A stretch of DNA of 64,000 nucleotides from NCBI RefSeq assembly GCF_014203395.1, contig NZ_JACHIW010000001.1:5501501-5565500 (forward strand), written 5' to 3'. A model generated the notes under the pieces. It was given only the letters and a program-made list of their open reading frames with translations. It made no database searches and was not told where the DNA came from. Below are positions 31,605 through 40,366 of the stretch, in pieces; position 1 is the stretch's first letter; every line of letters begins with the position of its first letter. The stretch comes from Saccharopolyspora phatthalungensis. GTDB lineage: Bacteria > Actinomycetota > Actinomycetes > Mycobacteriales > Pseudonocardiaceae. The position numbers and the translations under genes were made by a program.

Positions 31605-31670
31605 GGAAATGGTGCATCGGACACTTGGTGCCAGTAAGGCACCCATCGACCTCCCCAGGGATGACGCGCC

Positions 31671-31868
31671 ATGCACACGCCCCTGCAAGACAAGCCGTCG
31701 CGCAACCGATTCGCCCGGATCAGGAGGTACTTCGCGATCCAGAACTCGTTGTGGTCCCGCCAACTCGCAGCGCTCCAGCCGTGGGACCAGGACGCGGAGC
31801 TGCACTGGGTCCGCAATCCGGTCACCCGCCGCTGGGAACTGCGCGGCGGAGTGCTCCCCGAGTCATGA
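31671..31868 (+). CDS. Hypothetical protein (65 aa)
   Basis: A short basic protein rich in Trp and Arg (SLWSRQL, ELHWVRNPVTRRWEL). It is divergent from the GlxA-type regulator and ends overlapping the convergent desaturase stop by 6 bp. The ribosome site is weak. No domain is recognised; a real but unknown gene is somewhat more likely than chance. Confidence 0.45.
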   Translation: MHTPLQDKPSRNRFARIRRYFAIQNSLWSRQLAALQPWDQDAELHWVRNPVTRRWELRGGVLPES

Positions 31869-32789
31869 CGCGGACAGGCGGGCCAGCCGCCGGGGCGTAG
31901 GCCACCGGACGTGGCTGGCCCAGCCGCATTTCTCGAAGATCCAGATGAGGCGGGCCGAGATGTCGATCTGCCCGGGCCGCACGCCGTGCCGGGCGCAGGT
32001 CGGGTCGGCGTGGTGCAGGTTGTGCCACGACTCGCCCATGCTCAGCAACGCGAGCGGCCAGAAGTTCGCCGCCTTGTCCCGGGTGTGGAACGGTCGGTCG
32101 CCGATGAGGTGGCAGATCGAGTTCACCGACCAGGCCACGTGGTGCAGGGCCGCCACGCGGACGAGACCGGCCCAGAAGAAGGCCGTCGCCGCGCCCCACC
32201 AGGTGCCGGTGATCAGCCAGCCGGTGAGCGCGGGCAGCGCGAAGGTGAGCACGGTCAGCGGGCCGAAGAGCCGGTGGATCAGCCGGATATCCCGGTCCGC
32301 CAGCAGATCCGGCACGAATCGCTGCTGATTGGTCAGATCGCGTTCGAAGATCCACCCCAGGTGCGCGTGCCAGAAGCCGCGCGCCACGGCAGCGGGTGAG
32401 GTGCCGAACGCCCACGGCGAATGCGGATCCCCGTCGCGGTCGGCGAAGGCATGGTGCCGGCGGTGATCGGCCACCCAGTGCAGGATTGGGCCCTGCACGG
32501 CCATGCTCCCGGCGACCGCGAGAGTGATGCGCAACCAACGCTTCGCGCGGAACGAACCGTGGGTGAAGTAGCGGTGGTAGCCGACTGTCACGCCGAGGAT
32601 GGTCAGCGCGTACCAGCCGATCGCCAGCAGCGCGTCCCACCAGTGCAGCCCCCACCCCCACGCGATCGGGACGGCGGAGATCAAGCCGAGGAATGGCCCG
32701 ACGATGAACAGATAGACCGACAGGTGCGGGGCCAGCGGACGCCGCCCGGCCAGCAAGGGCTTGGGGCTCGCCGTCTGAGTGGCGTGCAT
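31863..32789 (-). CDS. Acyl-CoA/acyl-lipid desaturase
   Basis: This 308-aa membrane fatty-acid desaturase carries the three histidine boxes of the stearoyl-CoA desaturase type: HRYFTH (near residue 70), HRRHH (near 108) and HNLHH (near 243). Hydrophobic segments lie between them. The ATG at 32789 removes a non-conserved extension. It would introduce a double bond (probably delta-9) using di-iron and O2; no electron-transfer partner is adjacent. Confidence 0.88.
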   Translation of the reverse strand: MHATQTASPKPLLAGRRPLAPHLSVYLFIVGPFLGLISAVPIAWGWGLHWWDALLAIGWYALTILGVTVGYHRYFTHGSFRAKRWLRITLAVAGSMAVQGPILHWVADHRRHHAFADRDGDPHSPWAFGTSPAAVARGFWHAHLGWIFERDLTNQQRFVPDLLADRDIRLIHRLFGPLTVLTFALPALTGWLITGTWWGAATAFFWAGLVRVAALHHVAWSVNSICHLIGDRPFHTRDKAANFWPLALLSMGESWHNLHHADPTCARHGVRPGQIDISARLIWIFEKCGWASHVRWPTPRRLARLSAS

Positions 32790-33035
32790 GGCAGCGGAAC
32801 CTCGAATCGGTAGGCAGGAACGCCGGCTATCGTCGCCGACCACCACGAAACCCGCAACGCCACCGTAGGGCAAGGAACTACGGGTGAACTACTCGCGGCT
32901 GGTGGGAGTCCTTGGCACGCTCGAACTGTCCTCAGTGGACTTCGTCTCCCGTGGCTCGGGCAGGTGCTCTCGGCTGGCGGGGCCCCGGCGCCCCTGACCT
33001 TCCCGACCCGATCGGTCGGGAATGCCCCGAGTGGG

Positions 33036-33060
33036 GTTTTTCCGAAACGTCCCCGGGTGG
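33036..33060 (+). promoter_or_regulatory. Stress-sigma-type promoter of the CBS gene
   Basis: GTTT (33036-33039) and GGGT (33055-33058) are spaced by 15 nt, close to the GTTT-N14/16-GGGTA pattern of SigB/SigF-family promoters. It is 55 bp before the CBS-domain gene start. The -10 lacks the final TA, so the match is partial. Confidence 0.35.
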
Positions 33061-33114
33061 CTACCCTGTTGGTCAGCGGGAGGGCCCGGAAACTCCACGA
33101 CGGAGGTGTCTGCC

Positions 33115-33546
33115 ATGCGGATCGCCGACATTCTGCGGAACAAGGGGTCGGAAGTGGCGACCATCTCGGCCACGAGATCGGTGTTCGACCTGATGGCCGC
33201 GCTGGCCGACTACAACATCGGCGCCATGGTGGTGACCGATGCTTCCGGCGGGATCGTCGGGATCGTCTCGGAGCGCGACGTCGTTCGCGGTCTCAACGAC
33301 CACGGACCCGACGTTCTGCGGGACTCGGTGTCTCGGATCATGACTAGCGACGTGGTCACCTGCGGCCCCGAAGACTCGGTCGAGAGTCTGACGGTGGTGA
33401 TGACCGAGCGCCGGATTCGGCACATTCCCGTTGTCTCCGAAGGCAGCATGGTCGGCATCGTGAGCATCGGCGACATGGTGAAGAGCCGGATCAGGCAGCT
33501 CGAAGAAGAGCAGGAGCAGCTTGAGGCTTACATCACCAACGGCTGA
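33115..33546 (+). CDS. Tandem CBS-domain protein
   Basis: This 143-aa protein consists of one Bateman pair: two CBS motifs (residues about 8-60 and 75-125, with GIVSERDVV and GIVSIGDMV) and a short acidic helical tail. Such stand-alone proteins bind adenosine nucleotides and act as energy or stress sensors. GGAGGTG lies 7 nt before the ATG. Confidence 0.88.
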   Translation: MRIADILRNKGSEVATISATRSVFDLMAALADYNIGAMVVTDASGGIVGIVSERDVVRGLNDHGPDVLRDSVSRIMTSDVVTCGPEDSVESLTVVMTERRIRHIPVVSEGSMVGIVSIGDMVKSRIRQLEEEQEQLEAYITNG

Positions 33547-33555
33547 CCCGGCCCC

Positions 33556-33599
33556 GCGCCCCGGAACCTGCCCAAGCCCTCGGTACAAGGCCGGGGCGC
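33556..33599. terminator. GC-rich inverted repeat between convergent genes
   Basis: GCGCCCCGG (33556-33564) pairs perfectly with CCGGGGCGC (33591-33599) across a 26-nt loop. It lies between the CBS gene stop and the convergent DUF1015 gene stop. There is no T-tract. Confidence 0.45.
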
Positions 33600-33612
33600 T
33601 GCTCGAACCGGG

Positions 33613-34635
33613 TCAGGTGAGGGCACGCCGGAAGAGGTCCGGGATCGGTTTCGGGTCGAACCAGGTCGACTTCGGCGGCATCGACCGGCCCTCGTCCGAG
33701 GTGGCCAGCACCTGCTCGATCGTGGGGGGATGGGGGATCAGGCGCAGGGCGTTCTGATCACTGCACCAGCATGCCTCCAGGGCGTGGTGCCGGTTCGGCG
33801 GAGTCTCGATCTGGTGGTCGGTCAGGTCGTGCAGTTTCGGAAGCAGGTCTTGCTCGATCACGAACGCGTCGATTCCGCCGGGTTCCAGTGCGGTGCGCAG
33901 CCACAGCCGGTACCAGTGCTCGCCGAGGCCGACCGCCACCACGCCGGGTTTCGTCGGCGCCGAGGACTCTTCGATCCGCGCGATCGAAGGATCTCCGGCG
34001 AGGCGGTCCAGCACGTCTTGGGCGGATGTTCCCGGGGTCAGGGCGAAGCAACGGTGGTAGCCGAGGATCCGCATTTCGTCGCTCGGGAACACCGCGGCGA
34101 GCGTGAAGGCGCTGGGGTGGTCGGGCCCTAGCCGGCCGCGTCGGGCGCCATAGCGCTCGGCGGCCAGCATCCGGTGGTGGCCATCGGCGATGTAAAGGTT
34201 TCTCATGCCGCCGATCTCGTCGCCCAGGGCGCGCGCGAGGTCCGCGTCGTGCCGGACCCACACCGTATGGATGACGCCGTTGCTGGTCAGCCGGACGGCG
34301 GGGGTCTCGGCGGTGATCTCGTCCAGCCGCGTGCGCAAGTGTCCTCTGTGGACCAGCATCACGGGCATCCGCTCGATCCCGGTGGCCTCGGTCTGCTCGT
34401 CGAGCTGGCGTACGCGGGCCGGTTGGGTGGCTTCGTGGCCGCGGATCCGCCCATTGCGGTAGTCGTCGATGGAGACCTCGATCACGAGTCCGGTCTGCCG
34501 GTGCCGGCCGCTCTCCAACCGGTACACCACCACCGACGGTTCGATCAGCGCGCGGCCGGTCTCGCCCAGCAGCATGCGCGGTGGCCGCGCCGTGATCCCC
34601 GTGCCGTCGGGTGCGTCCTGCCGGATGGCGCTCAT
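33613..34635 (-). CDS. DUF1015-family protein, possible serine kinase-like enzyme
   Basis: This 340-aa DUF1015-family protein has the signature NLYIADGHHRMLAA (about residue 145), shared with ParB/sulfiredoxin-fold free-serine kinases (SerK, SbnI), and a C-terminal HPPTIEQVL stretch. The start overlaps the stop of the 3-phosphoglycerate-dehydrogenase-like gene (ATGA), so the two are co-translated. The pairing suggests serine/phosphoserine metabolism, but kinase activity is an inference from the motif and context. Confidence 0.78.
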   Translation of the reverse strand: MSAIRQDAPDGTGITARPPRMLLGETGRALIEPSVVVYRLESGRHRQTGLVIEVSIDDYRNGRIRGHEATQPARVRQLDEQTEATGIERMPVMLVHRGHLRTRLDEITAETPAVRLTSNGVIHTVWVRHDADLARALGDEIGGMRNLYIADGHHRMLAAERYGARRGRLGPDHPSAFTLAAVFPSDEMRILGYHRCFALTPGTSAQDVLDRLAGDPSIARIEESSAPTKPGVVAVGLGEHWYRLWLRTALEPGGIDAFVIEQDLLPKLHDLTDHQIETPPNRHHALEACWCSDQNALRLIPHPPTIEQVLATSDEGRSMPPKSTWFDPKPIPDLFRRALT

Positions 34636-35642
34636 GAGAAGTCGCCGGAAGGCGTTGCGGGCTGCGGAGCACGCACCTCGTCGAGGTTCACGCAGTGCAG
34701 CACGGTGCCGGACTGGAACTCGTCCACCATCCGCACCACCTCGGCGGCGATCGCCTGCTGGGCCTGCTCGGTGGAGGCCCCGATGTGGTGGGTGCCGTAG
34801 ACGTTCGGGTGCCTGAGCAGCCGGGACTCGATGCGCCCCGCGCCCGTTGCCGGCTCGTCGGCGAACACGTCCAGGCCGGCTCGAATGTCCTTGTCCTCCA
34901 TCGCTTCGACGAGCGCGTCCTCGTCGACGAGCTCGCCGCGCGAGGTGTTCAGGATGATCGTGCCCGGCTGCATGCGGGCGAGCAGGTCGGCGTTGATCAG
35001 GTGCCGCGTCGCGTCGGTCGCCGGCACGTGCAGGGACAGGACATCGCAGATCCCCGCGAGTTCGTCCAAGTCGTTGACGAAGTGCACGCCGATCGCCCGG
35101 GCGCGCGCCAGCGTCTCCGGCGCACGCCCCGGCTTGGCGACCGCGTACACCGCCATGCCGAATGCCGTGGCGCGCTCGGCGAACGCGAGCCCGACGTGGC
35201 CCAGCCCGATGACACCGACCCGGCGGCCGAGGACTCCCCGCGCCCGTGAGTAGCGCTTCTTGTCCCAGCGTCCGGCACGCAGATCGGCGACGTTGTCGCA
35301 GATGTTGCGATCCAGCGCGAGCAACAAGGCGAAGGCGAGTTCGGCGACCGCTACCGCATTGCGCCCGGGCACGTTGCAGACGCGGATGCCACGCTTGGAC
35401 GCGGCTTCGCAGTCGATCGTGTTGGTTCCGGATCCGGCCCGCACGACCAGGCGCAGCTCATCAGCGCCGGCGAGGGCCTCGGCTGGGACGCGGGTGCTGC
35501 GGACGATTAGAACCTCGCACCCGGCGAGCCGGTCGGCGAGCTGATCGGTGGTGGTGTCCGGTTGGTAGGTGCAGTCGTGGCCGTGTTCGGCCAGTTCCGC
35601 CAGGCGTGCGGCCGGGAACGCGTCGGCGAGCAGGACCCTCAT
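34632..35642 (-). CDS. D-3-phosphoglycerate dehydrogenase-like 2-hydroxyacid dehydrogenase
   Basis: This 336-aa D-2-hydroxyacid dehydrogenase has VGVIGLGHVGLAFAE for NAD binding, NTSRGELVDE with the catalytic Arg, FADEPATG with the Glu and THHIGAST with the His. It resembles the short, ACT-less form of SerA. The ATG at 35642 has GGGAG 6 nt upstream. It overlaps the DUF1015 gene by four bases. A second, longer serA may exist elsewhere, so housekeeping serine synthesis is not certain. Confidence 0.82.
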   Translation of the reverse strand: MRVLLADAFPAARLAELAEHGHDCTYQPDTTTDQLADRLAGCEVLIVRSTRVPAEALAGADELRLVVRAGSGTNTIDCEAASKRGIRVCNVPGRNAVAVAELAFALLLALDRNICDNVADLRAGRWDKKRYSRARGVLGRRVGVIGLGHVGLAFAERATAFGMAVYAVAKPGRAPETLARARAIGVHFVNDLDELAGICDVLSLHVPATDATRHLINADLLARMQPGTIILNTSRGELVDEDALVEAMEDKDIRAGLDVFADEPATGAGRIESRLLRHPNVYGTHHIGASTEQAQQAIAAEVVRMVDEFQSGTVLHCVNLDEVRAPQPATPSGDFS

Positions 35643-36083
35643 CAGCAACTCCCTACCTGGATGCCGGCGGCTTCCCGGGGCCCGGCCGCGGGCGCGCCGC
35701 GACCGTCAAAGCTGTTGCTCTATGCGCACCAGTCTGCGCATGGCGCAATGGTGGCTGCCGGGCTGGAGCCGCGTCAACACCCGATCCGTGGTCGATGGCG
35801 CTCATCGGCACGTGTCACGAAGATCCCGCCACGCAACCTCGTACCCGGCGCCGTGGGGGTTCGAACACACACTTTCGCGCAGCCGATGCACGCCGCTGCG
35901 GCCAGCTTGCGCTACGAGTGTCCGGCACCAGGTGGGTAGGGTGATCGGTCGTGAGTGCTGAGCGTTGCGTACGCCGCATACGTCGAGCGCGGTAGTGCAA
36001 CTGTCGCTCGCCGACCGACGACATCGACGCCCGCCGGACCGAAGCTGGAGCGGTAAGTGGACGCAGCTTCGGAGGTAGCAGTG
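35643..36083. other. Intergenic region upstream of the serA-like gene and the SHOCT gene
   Basis: About 440 bp between divergent genes. It contains the perfect operator-like repeat listed at 35722 and a T-arm-like GGTTCGAA at about 35871 with no matching acceptor stem. No credible gene is seen. Confidence 0.55.
35722..35741. promoter_or_regulatory. Perfect inverted repeat ATGCGCA-N6-TGCGCAT
   Basis: Seven-bp arms (35722-35728, 35735-35741) lie 80 bp upstream of the serA-like start. The half-site TGCGCA is repeated once more nearby as GGCGCA. Likely a dimeric regulator site for the serA/DUF1015 unit; the regulator is unknown. Confidence 0.45.
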
Positions 36084-36341
36084 ATGTTGACCGAGTTCTT
36101 GACGCAGTGGGGCCCGAATCCCGGCTGGCACGGACCGCCCTGGGGACCGGGCTGGCCGATCGGATTGTTCTTCGTGCTGGTGGTAGTCGCGTTGGTCGCC
36201 ACGGTGATCTGGCTGGCCGTGCGCGGCCGGCCGCGGCAGCCCTCCGCCGTGGAGCGGGCGAGGGAAATCCTGGCTGAGCGCTTCGCCCGGGGCGAGCTCA
36301 GCCCCGACGAGTACCGAGAGCGGCTCCACGAGCTGGGCTGA
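36084..36341 (+). CDS. Small membrane protein with SHOCT domain
   Basis: This 85-aa protein has a Trp/Gly/Pro-rich N-terminus, one transmembrane helix (residues about 27-48) and a C-terminal SHOCT motif (AREILAERFARGELSPDEYRERL), a short module found in many actinobacterial membrane proteins. The ATG at 36084 has GGAGGT 8 nt upstream; the GTG at 36057 is less likely. Confidence 0.82.
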   Translation: MLTEFLTQWGPNPGWHGPPWGPGWPIGLFFVLVVVALVATVIWLAVRGRPRQPSAVERAREILAERFARGELSPDEYRERLHELG

Positions 36342-36478
36342 TTCGGGTGGCCGCCGAAGCTGGTTTTCGCCGGCCACGCTCTTGGCTCGGTGACGCGCGC
36401 TCGGCGCAGGGCGAAGGCACTTGCCCGAATTCCGTTGGCAGCGCGGATATGGTGACGTTGACCGTCGCAAGTGGACGA

Positions 36479-36509
36479 AAGCGGGAGCGGGCGCGAGCCG
36501 CTCCCGCTT
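36479..36509. terminator. 12-bp perfect hairpin between convergent genes
   Basis: AAGCGGGAGCGG (36479-36490) pairs with CCGCTCCCGCTT (36498-36509) around a 7-nt loop, 7 bp from the flavoprotein stop. It is probably a bidirectional terminator; it lacks a T-tract, as often in actinomycetes. Confidence 0.7.
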
Positions 36510-36515
36510 CGGCGG

Positions 36516-37709
36516 TCAGGACTCCAGGCCGAGGAAGCTCCACCGCGCGTCCGGGGCCAGGCCGCTGAGCCACTTGCCGCAGTTCTGCAGCACGCCGGGG
36601 CCGGAGGTGATGTGCTGGGTGCCCGCGTGCAGGTCCCGGAAGAACCGCTGGATCACCCCGCGCCGCAGCGCCGAAGTGCCCGCCCACTTGTAGGCCAGTC
36701 GGCCAACCTCGTGAGCGGAGGAGGTCGCGTTGTTCAGCGTCAGCCGGGCCAGGGTTTCCTGCTCGGTGTCGAGCGGTTCGCCGCGTTCCAGCGTCGCCTC
36801 GATGGCGCCCCAGACTTCTAGCGCCCAAGCCTGCGCGGAACGCAGCTTGCTCTCCGCGTTCGCGTAGTCGGCGAAGAACTGCTGGGTGTCGATCGAGGCG
36901 TTCGGGCTTCCGGTCTTCTTGGCGGCCAGTGCCTTGAGCTCGTCCAGCAGCCGGCGGCCGACCCCGATCGCCCAGCCGGTGTGCGAGATCCCAGACATAT
37001 TCGCCAAACCGATGCGGTAGAGCGCGCCGCCATGGTGCGCCCGCATGGTGGCGGCCTCGAAGACGTGCGTGTCGGGGATGAACACGTCGTCGCAGGTGTA
37101 ATCGATGCTGGCGGTGGACCGCAGCCCCAGCACATCCCAGTTGTCGATCAGCGTCGCCTGCTCCCTGGGGAAGGTGCAGATCAGTGCCTGCCCGGTTTCC
37201 TCGCACCAGGCCGCCGAATGGAGGTGGCTGGCCAGCGCGATGCCGGAGGCGAACTGCCAATGGCCGCTGAGCCGGTAACCGCCGTCCACCCGTATCGCGG
37301 TGCCGGGTTTGGTGCCCTGCCCGGCAATCACCGCAAACCGGTCGCCGGCGACATCGGGGAACAGGTCCCGCACGGAGGTACCGCCCAGGTACGCGGCGGT
37401 CGTGCCGGTGACCATCTGCAGCACCATGCAAACCCACGCCGCAGAGGCATCGAGGTAGGACAGCTGGGTGATCGTCTCGATCTGCTGGCGGGGCGAGAAC
37501 TCGTAGCCGCCCAGTTCGCGCGGAATGCCGATCTTGAGCACACCGGATTCGCGCAGGGCCTGTATGACTTTTTCGGGCAACTGCCCGGTTTCGTCGCTTC
37601 TGTCGGCGTTCTCGGCCAGCAGTGGGCCGAGGTCGGCCAATCGTTGCAGCAACGGGGAAAACTCGTCGCTGATGTGAAGCCCGGACGTTGCGGTGATCCC
37701 GATGGTCAT
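36516..37709 (-). CDS. Acyl-CoA dehydrogenase-fold flavoprotein (monooxygenase-like)
   Basis: This 397-aa protein has the three-part acyl-CoA dehydrogenase fold: an N-terminal helical domain with IGIPRELGGYEFSP, a beta domain with LSGHWQFASG, and a helical C-terminal domain with RDLHAGTQH. The AWVCMVLQ and RDLHAGTQHI features and lack of the usual catalytic Glu context favour the HsaA/DszC-type flavin-dependent hydroxylase branch over true acyl-CoA dehydrogenases. No flavin reductase partner is adjacent. The substrate is unknown. Confidence 0.78.
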   Translation of the reverse strand: MTIGITATSGLHISDEFSPLLQRLADLGPLLAENADRSDETGQLPEKVIQALRESGVLKIGIPRELGGYEFSPRQQIETITQLSYLDASAAWVCMVLQMVTGTTAAYLGGTSVRDLFPDVAGDRFAVIAGQGTKPGTAIRVDGGYRLSGHWQFASGIALASHLHSAAWCEETGQALICTFPREQATLIDNWDVLGLRSTASIDYTCDDVFIPDTHVFEAATMRAHHGGALYRIGLANMSGISHTGWAIGVGRRLLDELKALAAKKTGSPNASIDTQQFFADYANAESKLRSAQAWALEVWGAIEATLERGEPLDTEQETLARLTLNNATSSAHEVGRLAYKWAGTSALRRGVIQRFFRDLHAGTQHITSGPGVLQNCGKWLSGLAPDARWSFLGLES

Positions 37710-38027
37710 GCTCGTGACTCCCTGTTGAGCTGCCTGTGATGGTTAAAAGCCTCGGCAGACTATTCGGCACGACCGGCCTCGTTGCTGAGGGCACACCGCG
37801 CGTCTGTTCGATTGATCTCACAAAAAACGGAAAATTTCCAACGTTGCCCGTGTGGGTGAGGGTAATCATTGGCGTTGGGAGTTACTGTTGTGTCACGTGC
37901 GCACGAAAGAGCCGATCGGCTGGCTTCCTCGACTCGGTTCGAGGGATCAAATAATGGGGGCGAGAGGTCGGGGACACGCCACATCGCGAGTCGCCGGTCG
38001 CTCGATTGACCACGGGAGTGGTCTGGA
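37710..38027. other. Divergent promoter region, AT-rich
   Basis: About 320 bp between the flavoprotein and the 73-aa gene. It holds the odd palindrome GGAAA-A-TTTCC near 37827-37837 in an A-rich stretch, likely the flavoprotein promoter or operator. A short inverted repeat (GACCAC 38008-38013, GTGGTC 38018-38023) encloses GGGA just before the next start. No gene is seen. Confidence 0.5.
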
Positions 38028-38249
38028 ATGGATCTGATCACGAGGTGCAGTGACCTCCCGTATGAGCAATTGTGCGAGGAGATTCACATTGCCGGGCGGG
38101 CGCGCAAAGAGGCCCTGGGGAGGGGCGCGACCGCCGACGTAGAGGTGGCGGAGTCGGTGCTGAACTGGTTCTTGGACGAACTGGCGGACCGCCTTCGGCA
38201 GGGGCCCCACCGCGAGGCAAGGCCGAGGGGGGAGGCCGTTCCACAGTGA
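38028..38249 (+). CDS. Hypothetical protein (73 aa)
   Basis: A small acidic, helical protein with a hydrophobic patch (VLNWFLDEL) and no domain I recognise. It ends 4 bp before the convergent nitroreductase stop. GGGAG upstream sits in the loop of a small inverted repeat, so translation might be modulated. Confidence 0.5.
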   Translation: MDLITRCSDLPYEQLCEEIHIAGRARKEALGRGATADVEVAESVLNWFLDELADRLRQGPHREARPRGEAVPQ

Positions 38250-38253
38250 TGAT

Positions 38254-39168
38254 TCACGAATGGTCGTTGGTCGGGACCGCGTCGATGAGCAGTTCGGCGG
38301 GGTCCCGCCGCGGCGCCGAAGGGGACGGCGCGCCGTAACCGATCCGCAGCAACGCCTGGGGGTGGGCCTCGTCGCCGAGCAGTCGACTAAGGCCGTCGCG
38401 GATCCCCGGTGCTGCCACGATTTCCGGCAGCGTCGCGGCGACCAGTCCGCGCGCGGTGGCGGTCAGCCACACGCGTTGCCACGCCTGCCCGGCCTGCAGG
38501 TCGTTCTTCGGGCTGTTGCCCGCCGTGCACAACACGGCCAAAAGCGGGTCGGGTTCGAACTCGGTCGCCGGCACCGGTTCGTCGTCAAAGGCGGCGCGCG
38601 CGGTAAGTGCGGTGGAATCGGCGCGGAATCGGCACACCGCCAGTTCGAGGTGGGCGAGGTGCGCCAGACCTTCCAAGGTGCCGCGCTCGCTCGGCTGGAC
38701 GAGATGCAGCCAGGCGTTCTCGGTCCGCGCCGCGCGCATCAGGTCCTGCTGTTGCGCGAACGGAACCGATGCCGAGCAGAACTGCCGCCGATGCGTGCGG
38801 CGATTCGGAATGGCCTCGTACAGCGCGACTTGTTCGGCGTCGGGTCGTTGGTGTCCACCGCTGCGGACCTCCGCCAGCAGCGTCGGGGGCGACAGGCGCG
38901 GCAACAACGTCACCACCGGCCGCACACCGGCATGCGCCAACGCGAGCCGGAGGTTGAGCAGCGCCGCGCCGCAGGCCAGGCGCAGTTCGCGGTCATTGGG
39001 GCCGGTCGGCGACCGCCGGGCCGGGTCCGCGTGCACCTCGATGACGTGCGGCAGCACCCGGAACCGCCACGGCTGGCTGTTGTGCGCCGACGGGGCCAGT
39101 CCGGCCAACCGGATGACCTGCGCCACCTGGTCGGGTACGAGATCGAAAACCGGAGGAAATCGTCGCAT
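38254..39168 (-). CDS. Acg-like nitroreductase-family protein
   Basis: This 304-aa protein of the Acg/Rv2032 branch of the FMN nitroreductase fold begins with LAGLAPSAHNSQPWRFRV, contains PNRRTHRRQF in the middle and ends with ALLRIGYGAPSPSAPRRD. Mycobacterial relatives belong to dormancy regulons and may sequester FMN rather than reduce nitro compounds. The ATG at 39168 has GAGGAG upstream. The CBS gene at 33115 belongs to another family often co-regulated in dormancy, but it is 5 kb away. Confidence 0.82.
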   Translation of the reverse strand: MRRFPPVFDLVPDQVAQVIRLAGLAPSAHNSQPWRFRVLPHVIEVHADPARRSPTGPNDRELRLACGAALLNLRLALAHAGVRPVVTLLPRLSPPTLLAEVRSGGHQRPDAEQVALYEAIPNRRTHRRQFCSASVPFAQQQDLMRAARTENAWLHLVQPSERGTLEGLAHLAHLELAVCRFRADSTALTARAAFDDEPVPATEFEPDPLLAVLCTAGNSPKNDLQAGQAWQRVWLTATARGLVAATLPEIVAAPGIRDGLSRLLGDEAHPQALLRIGYGAPSPSAPRRDPAELLIDAVPTNDHS

Positions 39169-39294
39169 GCCCACTCCTCGCCAGCCCACGCACGGGGTGC
39201 GCAACCGTCACGGTGCCAGCAGCCGCCGGACGCGGGCAGAGTCAAATGACCTGTGCCGAAGCTCTTGGCGGGTAAGCGTTTCAGAACGCGGCGT

Positions 39295-39651
39295 TCAGCC
39301 GGTATGGCGGGAGTTGAGACGGGAACCAGGAGCGGCCAGCCCGCTGTGGGCGGTGACCAGGGCGGTGCGGGCGTCTTCGCGGTCGCCCTGGGCAAGGCAG
39401 TCGGCTGCGGTGCGTACTGCGCTCGCCGTCTCGGCGGAGATCTCGATGTGCGGGTGCTGGTCGAGGAGGCCGACCGCACGGGTCAGCTCCTGGTGGGCGC
39501 GGTCGGCGGGACGGTGCTGCGCGGTGAGCAAGTCGATCAGTGCTGTGTCCACCGCGTCTCGCAGGGCTGCCTCGGTCGAGGTGTGCGGTACTGCAGTCAC
39601 GGGGCGGAAGTCTAAGCGCTGCAACGGATGTTCATCGTCCCCGAACATCAC
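39295..39651 (-). CDS. Hypothetical protein (118 aa)
   Basis: A helical, acidic protein with Ala/Asp-rich amphipathic segments and no recognised domain. The start is unsure: ATG at 39651 or GTG at 39600 (101 aa). Third-position GC fits coding sequence. Confidence 0.5.
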   Translation of the reverse strand: MMFGDDEHPLQRLDFRPVTAVPHTSTEAALRDAVDTALIDLLTAQHRPADRAHQELTRAVGLLDQHPHIEISAETASAVRTAADCLAQGDREDARTALVTAHSGLAAPGSRLNSRHTG

Positions 39652-39860
39652 TCACACGGGTAGTCCTTGGTCGGGGCGGGAGCGCCGTGAACAGCGGCGT
39701 TCTGGATCTTCCCGGTCCGGGGAATGGTCAACGACGCGGCGGAGCGAGAAGGGTCACGGGGGCAATCGCCGGGCCGCTGGGACTTTGGTCTCTTCAGCTG
39801 TCCCGCTGCGGTGGTATGCCAAAACAAAGGTCCCATTGACGCAGGCGGGGAGCCGCTGCC

Positions 39861-40166
39861 ATGGACGGTGTCGTGAAGAACTCGCTAGGTCCGGGGTTGG
39901 CCGACTCGAACGCGCGTCGGCTGATCCAGATCGCGAATCACCCTTGGGTGCGGGATGAAGTGCGCGCCGAGCAGCAAGCCCGGACCCGCCGAACCGCGGC
40001 GAACCTGGCGCTGTTGCGGGCCCCGCTCGACGGCGTGGACCTGGACAGCCGGGACCACGCTACGTTGACCTGGCTCGCCGATCACGATGCCGACATCGTG
40101 GCCGGCGTGCAAAGCCTGCTGAACCGTGCCCGGGCTGCCGAGCCGAGGCGGGAGTCGGGGCCCTGA
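39861..40166 (+). CDS. Hypothetical protein (101 aa)
   Basis: A soluble helical protein with an Arg-rich middle (QQARTRRTAANLALL) followed by LTWLADHDADIV. No known domain is recognised. It is the last chromosome-type gene before the accessory island. Confidence 0.5.
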   Translation: MDGVVKNSLGPGLADSNARRLIQIANHPWVRDEVRAEQQARTRRTAANLALLRAPLDGVDLDSRDHATLTWLADHDADIVAGVQSLLNRARAAEPRRESGP

Positions 40167-40366
40167 TCCCGTTGACATCGGGGACCTCGCGTGAAACCTC
40201 GCTCCCCGAGGCGTGTTCGCGGACCGGACCTGCAACGTGGACTCCCAACCAGAATTAGTCCCCGCCGCGCCGCCTGAATGTCCATTGCGGACAGTGTCTG
40301 TCCGGCGCCGCGGGTCCGTGGCGATTTCGCGCGTTAATGAACACGCGGCGCGGTGACTAGGTGAAA

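Noticed and set aside
35860..35890. tRNA T-arm-like GGTTCGAA sequence
   Set aside because: One stem mismatch and no D-arm, anticodon arm or acceptor pairing around it.
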